From CAZCZZ01 sp964503335 (GTDB taxonomy: Bacteria; Verrucomicrobiota; Kiritimatiellia; CAIVKH01): a stretch of 26,035 bases of DNA. The DNA is taken from assembly GCA_964503335.1 (NCBI GenBank), contig CAZCZZ010000059.1, forward strand, positions 1-26,035, in the 5' to 3' direction. A program made the position numbers and the translations under genes. Numbering within the stretch: position 1 is the stretch's first letter; every line of letters starts with the position of its first letter. The notes beneath the pieces are model-generated. The model had not been told where the DNA came from and made no database searches. It saw nothing but the letters and a program-made list of their open reading frames with translations. Of this stretch, positions 1 to 8,456 are shown piece after piece.

Positions 1-449
1 GCTTCGCGGTGCGTAACAGCGGCGTAAAGACGGTCGTGGAAGGCGTGGGCGATCATGGCTGCGAGTACATGACCGGCGGGTTGGTCGTGGTGCTCGGCAG
101 GACCGGACGCAATTTCGCGGCCGGCATGTCCGGCGGCGTGGCCTACGTGCTCGACGAACAAGGCGACTTCGCCAAGAACCGCTGCAACATGGAAATGGTG
201 GGACTGGAAACGCTGGTCGACGCCAAGGAAATCGCCGTCGTGCGCGGCCTTGTCGAGAACCACCTCAAGCTCACCGGGAGCACCGTGGCCAAGCGCGTGC
301 TGGACCAGTGGACGCAGCTATTGCCGAAGTTCGTGAAGATCATGCCCACGGACTACAAGAAGGCGCTCGAAAAGATCGCCAAGGAAAACAAGACAATCGA
401 AGCAGGCATGGACGCCGGCGAATTGGAAACGGCGAAGACGAATGGTTAA
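1..449 (+). CDS. gltB: Glutamate synthase large subunit, C-terminal end (partial)
   Basis: This is the last 148 codons of the large (amidotransferase and synthase) subunit of NADPH glutamate synthase, which makes glutamate from glutamine and 2-oxoglutarate. The reading frame is open from base 3 and the gene begins upstream of the window. The visible part is the C-terminal GXGXG beta-helix domain. It contains the family-typical FAVRNSG, then VVEGVGDHGCEYMTGG, then GRNFAAGMSGGVAYVLD, and ends in a helical tail. gltD follows after 68 bases, so the two subunits form the standard gltBD operon. The stop codon lies inside the start of an ACCAT-type repeat between the genes. The identification is secure. 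The catalytic glutaminase and FMN domains are outside the window. Confidence 0.96.
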   Translation, partial: FAVRNSGVKTVVEGVGDHGCEYMTGGLVVVLGRTGRNFAAGMSGGVAYVLDEQGDFAKNRCNMEMVGLETLVDAKEIAVVRGLVENHLKLTGSTVAKRVLDQWTQLLPKFVKIMPTDYKKALEKIAKENKTIEAGMDAGELETAKTNG

Positions 450-450
450 G

Positions 451-500
451 GGTTAATGGTTGATGGTTATCCGGGCATAAACCATTAACCATAAACCATT
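451..500. repeat. Inverted repeat of TTAATGGTT units between gltB and gltD
   Basis: The gap holds TGGTTAA/TGGTTAT units followed by their complement. Bases 451-464 pair with 477-490 with one mismatch; an alternative register is 455-469 with 486-500. The AT-rich makeup is unlike the GC-rich genes on both sides. It could fold in the gltBD mRNA, but it lacks the GC-rich stem and U-tract of an intrinsic terminator. It looks like a dispersed intergenic repeat; only one copy is in the window. Confidence 0.6.
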
Positions 501-517
501 TCTTTTTCTGGAGTCAT

Positions 518-1984
<1,467 letters not shown>

Positions 1985-2016
1985 CGCTCAACACACACGC
2001 AAGACGCGACAACGCG

Positions 2017-2051
2017 TTGCCAGGATTCATATTGACTATTTATTATAGTCA
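2017..2051 (+). promoter_or_regulatory. Promoter and palindromic operator of the Phd/PIN module
   Basis: A candidate -35 TTGCCA (2017-2022) is 18 bases from a candidate -10 TATTAT (2041-2046). Over the -10 lies a perfect 7-base inverted repeat, TGACTAT (2033-2039) and ATAGTCA (2045-2051), separated by TTATT. Type II antitoxins of the Phd/VapB class bind such palindromes to repress their own operon, so this is the likely operator. The antitoxin ATG at 2066 has no clear Shine-Dalgarno sequence and the predicted leader is about 13 bases. Confidence 0.6.
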
Positions 2052-2065
2052 TCTAGTCTTCGGTC

Positions 2066-2308
2066 ATGATCTTTCGAGATGTCAGCGTTACAGATTTCAA
2101 GGCGCAGTGCACATCCATGCTGCGGGATGTGTCAGAGGGAAAGTACTCTGTTCGTGTGCAGAAACGCGGTCGTACTGTCGCCGTTGTCGAACGCCCCCGC
2201 TCGGAAAGGCGACGCGGCAGCTGGGTTGGATCCATGCAGGGAACGGTTCTCCGTTACGACAACCCGTTCGATCCAGCCGTACCCCCTGAGTCATGGGAAA
2301 CGCACTGA
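2066..2308 (+). CDS. Type II antitoxin, Phd/YefM/VapB-like
   Basis: This 80-residue protein has the compact N-terminal fold pattern of Phd/YefM antitoxins. The start MIFRDVSVTDFKAQ is followed by a helix (CTSMLRDVSEG) and then a strand pair, YSVRVQKRGRTVAVVERP. The C-terminal half is polar, with clustered arginines and a PFDP stretch, as expected for a flexible toxin-binding tail. By family knowledge it neutralises the downstream PIN ribonuclease and represses the shared promoter through the N-terminal domain. Its TGA is directly followed by the toxin ATG with no gap, so the two are surely co-expressed. The palindrome at 2033-2051 supports autoregulation. The exact antitoxin subfamily is uncertain. 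Confidence 0.85.
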   Translation: MIFRDVSVTDFKAQCTSMLRDVSEGKYSVRVQKRGRTVAVVERPRSERRRGSWVGSMQGTVLRYDNPFDPAVPPESWETH

Positions 2309-2710
2309 ATGAACGGGCTGCTTCTCGACACCCACGCGTGGGTGTGGCTGCTCGAATCACCCAAACGGATACCTCGTCGGACGTTGGGTGCCATTGGGCG
2401 GGTTCAAGAGGATCTCGTCTTTGTGTCAGGCATCACGTTGTGGGAGATCGCCAAACTCTGCTCGTCAGGAAAGCTCAGGCTGTCGAATTCACCCCGTGAC
2501 TGGATATGCAACGCAATCGAGCGCTCATCGGCCACAGTTCTCCCGATTACCCCGGAAATAGCAGCCGAATCCTGCCAATTGCCCGGCAGATTCCACGCTG
2601 ACCCCGCCGACCAGATGATAGTAGCCACCGCGCGGGTCCACGGGCTCGATATCGTGACCGCCGATGCGCGGATTCAGGACTACCCACACGTCCGCTCGCT
2701 CTGGGCGTAA
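2309..2710 (+). CDS. PIN-domain toxin ribonuclease, VapC-like
   Basis: This 133-residue protein is a single PIN domain, a Mg2+-dependent ribonuclease toxin. The conserved acidic residues are visible: D7 in LLLDTHAWVW, E46 in GITLWEIAKL, D98 and D101 in HADPADQMIVATA, and D119 in IVTADARI. The spacing and length are those of the VapC-type subgroup that begins LLLDTHA and is usually paired with Phd-like antitoxins. The active site looks intact, so the module is probably functional. It ends 10 bases before the convergent lyase gene. The RNA target (tRNA or rRNA) cannot be read from the sequence. Confidence 0.93.
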   Translation: MNGLLLDTHAWVWLLESPKRIPRRTLGAIGRVQEDLVFVSGITLWEIAKLCSSGKLRLSNSPRDWICNAIERSSATVLPITPEIAAESCQLPGRFHADPADQMIVATARVHGLDIVTADARIQDYPHVRSLWA

Positions 2711-2720
2711 GCAACCCCAG

Positions 2721-3866
2721 CTACAGGGGAAGTAAAGAGACGGCTTTGACGATGCGGGTCAGGCCTTCTTCGAGGATGCTTCGGGGGCAGCCGAAGTTGA
2801 TGCGGAGGAAGCCGGGGGTTCCAAAGTCGACGCCGTTGGAAAGTCCAACGCCGTGTTCCTCGAAGAACTTGTGCGGGTGCTTTTCGTTCAACCCTCGCAC
2901 ATCCATCCACGCCAGATAGGTGGACTCCATCGGCCACAGCTTGATGCGCGGCGCAAGCGGTGAGAGGACTTCGTATACCCGGTCACGGTTGCCGCGCAGA
3001 TAGGTGATCAGGTCCTTGCGCCAGGGCTCGCCGTGACGGTAGGCGGCGATGCAGCCGGCGTAGCCGAAGCAGTTGATCTCGGTGATGATGCCGCGGCTCA
3101 CGTGCTGGAATGCGGAGCGAAGTTCCGGATTCGGGATGATGGCGTATGCGCAGGCCAAACCGGGCTGATTGTAGGTCTTGCTCGGCGAGTACAACGCGAT
3201 CGTGCGCTTTGAGGCTTTTTCGCCCAAGGCGAGGGTCGGTACGTGCTTCGCGTCGTCCAGGATGAGGTCGCAGTGAATCTCGTCGGAGCACAGGATAAGA
3301 TTGTGCCTTTCGCAAAAGTCCACGAGGCGCGTCAGGTCCTCTGTCGACCACACCCGTCCGACGGGATTGTGCGGGTTGCAGAGGATGAACAGCTTCGTAT
3401 CGCGGGTCACCGCCTGCTCCAACGCGGGCCAGTCGAACGTCCAGCGCGTTCCGTCGAGGCGAAGCGGCACGGTGACCCGCTTCCGATCCGAAAAACCAGG
3501 CGCGCTGAGGAAGGGTGGATAAACTGGAACGCACGTGAGGACGCTGTCACCCGGGGAGCCGACGGCGCGGCAAGCAAGGTTGAGTCCCTGCACGAGGCCC
3601 GGCAGCCAGAGGATCCACTCCTTCTCCACGGCGATGCCGTGACGATCCTTGAGATAGTCCACGACAGCCGTATTCGCTTCATCGTACGGAATGGTGTAGC
3701 CGAAGACGCCGTGGTCGGCGCGGGCCTTGATCGCGTCAATCACAGCAGGCGGCGACTTGAAGTCCATGTCCGCGACCCAAAGCGGCACAATGTCGCGGCC
3801 CTTGTAGCGGTCCCACTTCAGGCTGCCTGTTCCGCTGCGATCGATGGATGTATCGAAGTCCGTCAT
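2721..3866 (-). CDS. patB: PLP-dependent C-S lyase/aminotransferase, PatB/MalY family
   Basis: This 381-residue fold-type I PLP enzyme resembles the PatB/MalY cystathionine beta-lyases, which cleave C-S bonds of cystathionine or related amino acids. The start FDTSIDRSGTGSLKWD and the following VPLWVADMDF are hallmarks of this subgroup. N164 lies in NPHNPVG, D195 in CSDEIHCD, and the PLP lysine K230 in SPSKTYNQPG. A substrate-carboxylate arginine is likely in FLRINFGCPR near 362. The ATG at 3866 matches the family start, although no Shine-Dalgarno sequence is obvious. The gene is monocistronic, convergent with the toxin gene and divergent from the lipoprotein gene. The substrate is not certain: some family members act as regulators or aminotransferases. 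Confidence 0.93.
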   Translation of the reverse strand: MTDFDTSIDRSGTGSLKWDRYKGRDIVPLWVADMDFKSPPAVIDAIKARADHGVFGYTIPYDEANTAVVDYLKDRHGIAVEKEWILWLPGLVQGLNLACRAVGSPGDSVLTCVPVYPPFLSAPGFSDRKRVTVPLRLDGTRWTFDWPALEQAVTRDTKLFILCNPHNPVGRVWSTEDLTRLVDFCERHNLILCSDEIHCDLILDDAKHVPTLALGEKASKRTIALYSPSKTYNQPGLACAYAIIPNPELRSAFQHVSRGIITEINCFGYAGCIAAYRHGEPWRKDLITYLRGNRDRVYEVLSPLAPRIKLWPMESTYLAWMDVRGLNEKHPHKFFEEHGVGLSNGVDFGTPGFLRINFGCPRSILEEGLTRIVKAVSLLPL

Positions 3867-3970
3867 TTGTGGCTTTGTAGGTCATTCGGCGGAACCGGGC
3901 AACCCTGCAGTCATTCGCGCTATTGCCCGCAAGGCGGAGGAGGATTAGTCTTATCGCCGGAGACCACACC

Positions 3971-4609
3971 ATGAAGAGACGTCTACTTCCGCTTCTTGTC
4001 CTGTCCCTCGTCGGCTGCTCAACCGTGTATTACAACACCATGGAGAAAATGGGCGTACACAAGCGCGACATCATGGTGGATCGCGTGAAGGCGGCGAAGG
4101 AAGCGCAGCAGGACGCCAAGGTTCAGTTCGTTTCCGCGATGGAGCAGTTCAAGAGCGTCGTGAAATTCAAGGGCGGCGATCTGGAGAAGGAGTACGAGAA
4201 GCTCAACGCGGTGCTGATGCGGAGCGAGGCGGAAGCCAACAAGGTACACAGCCGCGTGGAATCGGTCGAAGCCGTGTCCGATGCCCTCTTCGATGAGTGG
4301 CGCGCTGAGATCAAGAAGTACTCCAGCGACACATTGAAGAAGTCCAGCCAGGTCAAGTACGACGCGACGAAGAGGACCTACGAGGACTTGATTGCCGCCA
4401 TGAAGAAAGCCGAGTCAAAGCTTGAGCCCGCACTGGTCCCCCTCCGTGACCAGGTCATGTACCTGAAGCACAACCTCAACGCGAAGGCCATCACCGGTCT
4501 GTCCGATGAACTCCTCACGGTCCAAACGAACGTGGACAAGCTGGTCAAGGAGATCGAGCTCTCGATCGCGCAGGCCGACAAGTTCATCGACGCATTGCAG
4601 GAGCAGTAG
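3971..4609 (+). CDS. DUF2959-family lipoprotein
   Basis: The product is a 212-residue predicted lipoprotein of unknown function. The N-terminus MKRRLLPLLVLSLVGC has a basic start, a hydrophobic core and a lipobox ending at C16, the lipidated residue. Right after it comes YYNTMEKMGVHKRDIMVDRV, the signature start of the DUF2959 family. The rest is highly charged and almost wholly helical (EKEYEKLNAVL, EAEANKVHSRVESVEAV), which suggests a long coiled coil in the periplasm. ATG 3971 was chosen because it begins the signal peptide and has GGAG eight bases upstream. The frame could open earlier, but that would bury the signal sequence. The gene converges with the DUF2780 gene across a hairpin repeat. 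Confidence 0.9.
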   Translation: MKRRLLPLLVLSLVGCSTVYYNTMEKMGVHKRDIMVDRVKAAKEAQQDAKVQFVSAMEQFKSVVKFKGGDLEKEYEKLNAVLMRSEAEANKVHSRVESVEAVSDALFDEWRAEIKKYSSDTLKKSSQVKYDATKRTYEDLIAAMKKAESKLEPALVPLRDQVMYLKHNLNAKAITGLSDELLTVQTNVDKLVKEIELSIAQADKFIDALQEQ

Positions 4610-4614
4610 CCGTC

Positions 4615-4666
4615 TGTAGCCGGGGTCGTCGACCCCGGACTTCCGGCCTCACCGAGGCCGGCTACA
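4615..4666. repeat. REP-like double hairpin with outward TGTAG heads
   Basis: The element is symmetric. TGTAG (4615-4619) is followed by an 8-bp hairpin (4620-4627 with 4631-4638, 3-base loop). A second 8-bp hairpin follows (4643-4650 with 4654-4661, 3-base loop), then CTACA (4662-4666). Each half is therefore a TGTAG head plus a GC-rich palindrome, which is the plan of REP units, arranged as an inverted pair. It sits between the 3' ends of two convergent genes and may also act as a bidirectional terminator, though no U-tract is present. Compare 17719-17780. Confidence 0.75.
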
Positions 4667-4677
4667 ATGAACGTGGC

Positions 4678-5073
4678 CTACGATTTCGCCTGCAACGCCT
4701 TCGCCAGGATCGCCATCACTTCTGCGCCGCCCTTGGACTTCACAAAGCCAAGGATCACCGGTACGAACTTGCCGATCATGTTCGGGTCGAGCTTGAGTTG
4801 GGAGAATCCGCTCGCGAGCGATGCAAGGTCGGCGAGGCCTTTGCCGCTTCCACCACCGATTGCTCCGGCAAGACCCCCGAGCATCTTCGCCATCCCGCCC
4901 GCTTGGGGCGCGCCCTTGATGAGGTCATCGACGCCGGGGACAGCCTGCGCGACCTTGGAGAAATCGCCTCCCAGCTTGTCCTTCGCCAGCTTCATCAGGA
5001 GGCCGGCTCCGCCCTGCGCCTGACCCTGCTGAACCCCGAGTTGCTTCACCAGTTCTGCAATGAGCTCATTCAT
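4678..5073 (-). CDS. DUF2780 (VcgC/VcgE-like) protein
   Basis: This 131-residue protein matches the DUF2780 family pattern. An N-terminal helix (MNELIAELVKQLGV) leads into GGAGLLMKLAKDKLGGDF and AQAVPGVDDLIKGAP. A glycine-rich hydrophobic middle follows (about 77-102), and the end reads LDPNMIGKFVPVILGFVKSKGG. The function is unknown; the glycine-rich part could pack against membranes or similar segments. The ATG at 5073 has a good ribosome-binding site (AAGGGAG, spacing about six) and starts 17 bases after the stop of the HerA-like ATPase gene. The two are therefore probably one operon. No signal peptide is seen. Confidence 0.85.
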   Translation of the reverse strand: MNELIAELVKQLGVQQGQAQGGAGLLMKLAKDKLGGDFSKVAQAVPGVDDLIKGAPQAGGMAKMLGGLAGAIGGGSGKGLADLASLASGFSQLKLDPNMIGKFVPVILGFVKSKGGAEVMAILAKALQAKS

Positions 5074-5090
5074 CGTATTCTCCCTTTTCG

Positions 5091-7481
5091 TTATGCCCTC
5101 TGGGGCATTCCATCAGATCCCTTAACCCACGGTATCCAGGCCAGACCAACGGCACCGATGCTGATGTCCGACTTGCGCGGCCGGACCGTCGCCTTTTCAA
5201 TCGCTGCCGACGAAGGATCAAACTGCGCCTGAAGTCCCGCGGTTTCCTGTTCGAACTCCTGCTCAAGTGCGGTCAAGCGTTGTTGAAGGACAGAAAGGCC
5301 CTCGCCGGCCCGCTCCACATCTTCCTTCTCTTTGCCGACTCTCGACGCGGACTTCATCGCACTGGCAGCCTTGCTGATGTTGCCGGCGGTCATGGCGCGT
5401 CGGCCGAGGAAGGCACCGAGAAGGGTCGCACCCGCAGACAACACGCTGGACATCTTCTGCTGTCCGTACTGCGCCTTCTCGCGCTCGATCTTCTCGTTCG
5501 CACGGCGAACCTGGTCCTGCAGCGTCGTCATCTTCGGCGCGTACTTCTTGCGCAGCTTCTCGACTTCGACATCGCGTCGCTCGCGGAGCGCCAGGTCCAC
5601 CCGCGCCTTAAAATCACCTTCCGTCTCGGTGGGTTGCGCGGTGAGCTTGAGCGAAGGACAGCTTTGCAGCGTAAGCACGACGTTCTGGTGGATGTGTTCC
5701 TCCAGTGTCTTCTCCCACGCTTTGTAGTTCTGGCCCCGTGCGACACCGGCAGGCGTCGCGCGATACGTCGCCTTGTCCGCGGGCTGCTTGTCGAGATTGG
5801 CCTTGATGTCGCCCAACTGCTCCGACTCGGACCACAGCGCTTCAGACCCGTCATCCGAAACCGGCGCCAGATGCGTGTACGTCAGCCACGCGTCGAGTCC
5901 CGCCTTCGCATCGACAAAGTGAAGCTTACTGACGCCGATGATCGACGCTCGATACTCAAGGTCACCCGAAACCGAGGGGCGCAGGAAATACTCGGGAACA
6001 TCCGCCGGCAGGCTTGGTTTTGCCGCAACGGGAGCGGCTGCGGCTTGGGTGGGTAACGCCGCAGGTGTGGCTACTCGTGAGGGACCCATCAACGTCTGGA
6101 TCTGCGGCAGCGTCATCGGTCCGCGCAGGTAAGACAACGCCCAACGCGTCTGGAACATCACGGGCTCATCATCGTGCACATTGCGCATCAAGAAGACGCG
6201 GTTGCCGAGTGAAGCAAGCATCGCCTCCATTTTGCCGCGGTCGAATGATGCGCCTGCAGCGGCGCCTTCGAGGCCTTCGATGACGCGCGCTTTGTCGCGT
6301 TCGGTCTGGAGGCGTCCGATCATCCACGTTCCGCAGTTCGACAGCCCCTTGTAGTCGAGGTCCACCGGGTTCTGCGTCGAAAGCACGACGCCGAGGCCGA
6401 AGGCACGCGCCTGTTTGAGCAGCGTGAGCATCGGGGTTTTAGAAGGCGGATTCGCCGTCGGCGGGAAGTAGCCGAAGATTTCATCCATGTACAGCAGTGC
6501 GCGCAGGCTGCTGGTGCCCGACTGGGATCGCACCCACGCGAGGACTTCGTTCAGCAGCAAAGTGACGAAAAACATGCGCTCGGCGTCGGAGAGATGGGCG
6601 ATGTAGATGACGGAAACCCGTGGCTTGCCCTCCGGCGTGTAGAGCAGTCGCTGCACATCCAGCGGCTCGCCTTCCATCCACGCGGCAAAGCCGGGCGACG
6701 CAATCAAGTTGTTCAAACCCATCGCGAGGCCGAAGCGGTCTTTCGCGGGATAGAAGGATTCGAGATCGAAGACGCCGATCTTGTCGAACGGGGGCTTCTG
6801 TACATCCTGGATGATCGCCGGAATATCGAGGCTCCGTCCCTCCCGCCAAGCGCGATCGAGGATGTTGGAGAGCAGGATGTGTTCGCGGCTCTGGATCGGG
6901 TCGGCATCGATGCCGAGCAATCCGAGTAGGCCGGACACCGCAGACATCGTACGGTCCCGCAGCGCAGAGGCATCGGACAGGATGGCCGGCGGGGGCGCTG
7001 AGAACGAACGTAGAATCTGAAGCGGTCGGCCCGCGGAATTCCCGGGCGTGTACACCGCGAGATCGACAGCGTCCTTGTAGCGCTGGATGCGGGACGCATC
7101 CTGTCCCCACTCGGCGAGGCCGTTCTTCCATGATTCCGCCGTCTTCACTGCGTAGTCGTCCGGTGTCATCCCCTTGCGGGCTGCTTCGCCTTCGTCGATC
7201 CAAGGACGAAAGTCCGTTGGTTGAAGGTTGGGGAATGCGAGCAGGAGGTTGCCGAGGTCGCCTTTGGGGTCGATGCAGATCGCGGGAATGCCGTCGATCG
7301 CGGCTTCTTCCAGGAGCGACAGCGCAAGGCCGGTCTTGCCGCTGCCTGTCATGCCGAGGATCACGCCGTGCGTGGTGAGGTCCTTCGCATCGTAGAGCAG
7401 CATGTTGTCGGTGGGCTTCCCCGCCGCGGGGTCGAAGAGCTTGCCGAGATAGAACGAGCCGAGTTTCTCAAAGTCCTGCAT
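5091..7481 (-). CDS. HerA-like (DUF87-type) P-loop ATPase with C-terminal coiled coil
   Basis: This 796-residue ATP-binding protein belongs to the HerA/FtsK-like class that includes DNA-pumping and translocase ATPases. Its own role is unknown. Walker A is GMTGSGKT at 43-50, ICIDPKGDLGN lies at 68-78, Walker B is LLYMDEIFG with D333 and E334, and STQNPVDLDYKGLSN lies near 368-382. After a Pro/Ala linker (about 465-490), the C-terminal third forms a charged coiled coil (REKAQYGQQ region). This is interrupted by a hydrophobic glycine-rich turn (SSVLSAGATLLGAFLGRR) and then a second coil. This resembles an antiparallel hairpin with a possible membrane- or partner-binding tip. The start is supported by AGGAGG upstream. 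DUF2780 follows 17 bases downstream. Confidence 0.85.
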   Translation of the reverse strand: MQDFEKLGSFYLGKLFDPAAGKPTDNMLLYDAKDLTTHGVILGMTGSGKTGLALSLLEEAAIDGIPAICIDPKGDLGNLLLAFPNLQPTDFRPWIDEGEAARKGMTPDDYAVKTAESWKNGLAEWGQDASRIQRYKDAVDLAVYTPGNSAGRPLQILRSFSAPPPAILSDASALRDRTMSAVSGLLGLLGIDADPIQSREHILLSNILDRAWREGRSLDIPAIIQDVQKPPFDKIGVFDLESFYPAKDRFGLAMGLNNLIASPGFAAWMEGEPLDVQRLLYTPEGKPRVSVIYIAHLSDAERMFFVTLLLNEVLAWVRSQSGTSSLRALLYMDEIFGYFPPTANPPSKTPMLTLLKQARAFGLGVVLSTQNPVDLDYKGLSNCGTWMIGRLQTERDKARVIEGLEGAAAGASFDRGKMEAMLASLGNRVFLMRNVHDDEPVMFQTRWALSYLRGPMTLPQIQTLMGPSRVATPAALPTQAAAAPVAAKPSLPADVPEYFLRPSVSGDLEYRASIIGVSKLHFVDAKAGLDAWLTYTHLAPVSDDGSEALWSESEQLGDIKANLDKQPADKATYRATPAGVARGQNYKAWEKTLEEHIHQNVVLTLQSCPSLKLTAQPTETEGDFKARVDLALRERRDVEVEKLRKKYAPKMTTLQDQVRRANEKIEREKAQYGQQKMSSVLSAGATLLGAFLGRRAMTAGNISKAASAMKSASRVGKEKEDVERAGEGLSVLQQRLTALEQEFEQETAGLQAQFDPSSAAIEKATVRPRKSDISIGAVGLAWIPWVKGSDGMPQRA

Positions 7482-7503
7482 CGCATCGCCTCCTGGAAAA
7501 GAA

Positions 7504-7535
7504 TTCGGGCGCCCCGATTTCCCGGGACGCCCGAA
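7504..7535 (-). terminator. Intrinsic terminator after the DUF481 gene
   Basis: A 13-bp stem (TTCGGGCG and its extension at 7504-7516, paired with 7523-7535, one G-T pair) is followed on the minus strand by ATTCTTTTCC. It lies 24 bases after the DUF481 stop and 22 bases before the ATPase start, so it separates the two transcripts. Confidence 0.85.
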
Positions 7536-7559
7536 AGACTACACGAGATATCGCGCGAT

Positions 7560-8279
7560 TTACAGCGTGTAAACGAGCGAGCCCGTGACCGTTACGTCGT
7601 TTTCTTCGCGGCCTGGCGCCGGGGTGCTGTCGTACTTGTCGCCGACGACTAGACGAAGCGCCGCTTTCTCCGTGAGCGCGCCTTCGAGGCCGATCTCGGC
7701 ATTCAAGAGGTAGTCGTCGAAGTCATCTGAACGGGGCAAATACTCGACGGACTGCCAGCACTTGGATGTGCCCGCGAGCTTGCGGTCGTAACGTTCGGCG
7801 AAGCGCAGGGCGAGATAGTCATCCTGTTCATTGCCGACTTCTTCCCAGACGTAGGCAGGGCCGCCTTCGACAGCGAGCTTCACCTTCTCTTTGTTCATCA
7901 GGTTGTAGCCGAGGCCCGGCGCGACGATGAGGCGATAGTCCACATCGGCGATGGCGTCGTAGGACAGGGTGTTGTCGAGCAACCCGTAGAGTTCCCCTTG
8001 AATGGGCTGACGATAGCCCGCAAAGGCCTTCCCGTTCTCGTTGGTGGTGTCGCCACCGATCTCGCCATAGGCAAAATCAGCACCGGCGCGCAGTGCACCC
8101 TTGCACAGCGGACCCTCTGTCAGGACATTCACGGTCCCCTGTTTGACGTCACTATTGCCGTCCGTGGCGCTCACGCCGGCGGCGATCGACGTCGTGTACC
8201 CCTCCTTTTTCGCCTCTTCGGCGGCTGCGAACGAAACGACAAGCCCCATAACCATCAAGCATCCAAGCAGTTTCTTCAT
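7560..8279 (-). CDS. DUF481-family outer-membrane beta-barrel protein (YdiY-like)
   Basis: This 239-residue secreted protein begins MKKLLGCLMVMGLVVSFAAAEE, a clear signal peptide with cleavage expected after AAA. The mature part consists of alternating amphipathic strands (LRAGADFAYGEIGGD, ADVDYRLIVAPGLGYNL, EVGNEQDDYLALRFAERYD). It ends with VTVTGSLVYTL, whose last residue is hydrophobic as in barrel proteins. This matches DUF481, a family related to salt-induced outer-membrane protein YdiY. ATG 8279 was chosen over an in-frame ATG at 8294 because an AAGGGA ribosome-binding site lies between them. The frame also stays open to 8975, but that part overlaps pyrG antisense and is not coding. A promoter lies at 8303-8330 and a terminator at 7504-7535, so it is a single-gene unit. 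Confidence 0.88.
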   Translation of the reverse strand: MKKLLGCLMVMGLVVSFAAAEEAKKEGYTTSIAAGVSATDGNSDVKQGTVNVLTEGPLCKGALRAGADFAYGEIGGDTTNENGKAFAGYRQPIQGELYGLLDNTLSYDAIADVDYRLIVAPGLGYNLMNKEKVKLAVEGGPAYVWEEVGNEQDDYLALRFAERYDRKLAGTSKCWQSVEYLPRSDDFDDYLLNAEIGLEGALTEKAALRLVVGDKYDSTPAPGREENDVTVTGSLVYTL

Positions 8280-8302
8280 GCAATTCCCTTTCATGGGTGA
8301 TG

Positions 8303-8330
8303 AGCATAGGGGCGGGAGCATCTTCATCAA
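8303..8330 (-). promoter_or_regulatory. Promoter for the DUF481 gene
   Basis: On the minus strand, TTGATG (8325-8330) is 16 bases from TATGCT (8303-8308), about 24 bases before the ATG at 8279. The region is a divergent intergenic space shared with pyrG. The call rests on sequence pattern only. Confidence 0.5.
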
Positions 8331-8385
8331 GCGGAAACAAATCTGTAACAAATCAAAAACACGACCCGGCCGGACCGATTTTCGC

Positions 8386-8413
8386 TTGGCGTGGATTCCA
8401 CGATGGTTATGCT
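8386..8413 (+). promoter_or_regulatory. Promoter for pyrG
   Basis: TTGGCG (8386-8391) is 16 bases from TATGCT (8408-8413), predicting a leader of about 37 bases before the pyrG ATG at 8457. The -10 hexamer equals the one predicted for the divergent DUF481 gene. The call rests on sequence pattern only. Confidence 0.5.
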
Positions 8414-8456
8414 CCGGCGTCTCTATTTTTTCTTCGAACCCAGCACACGGACGCTC

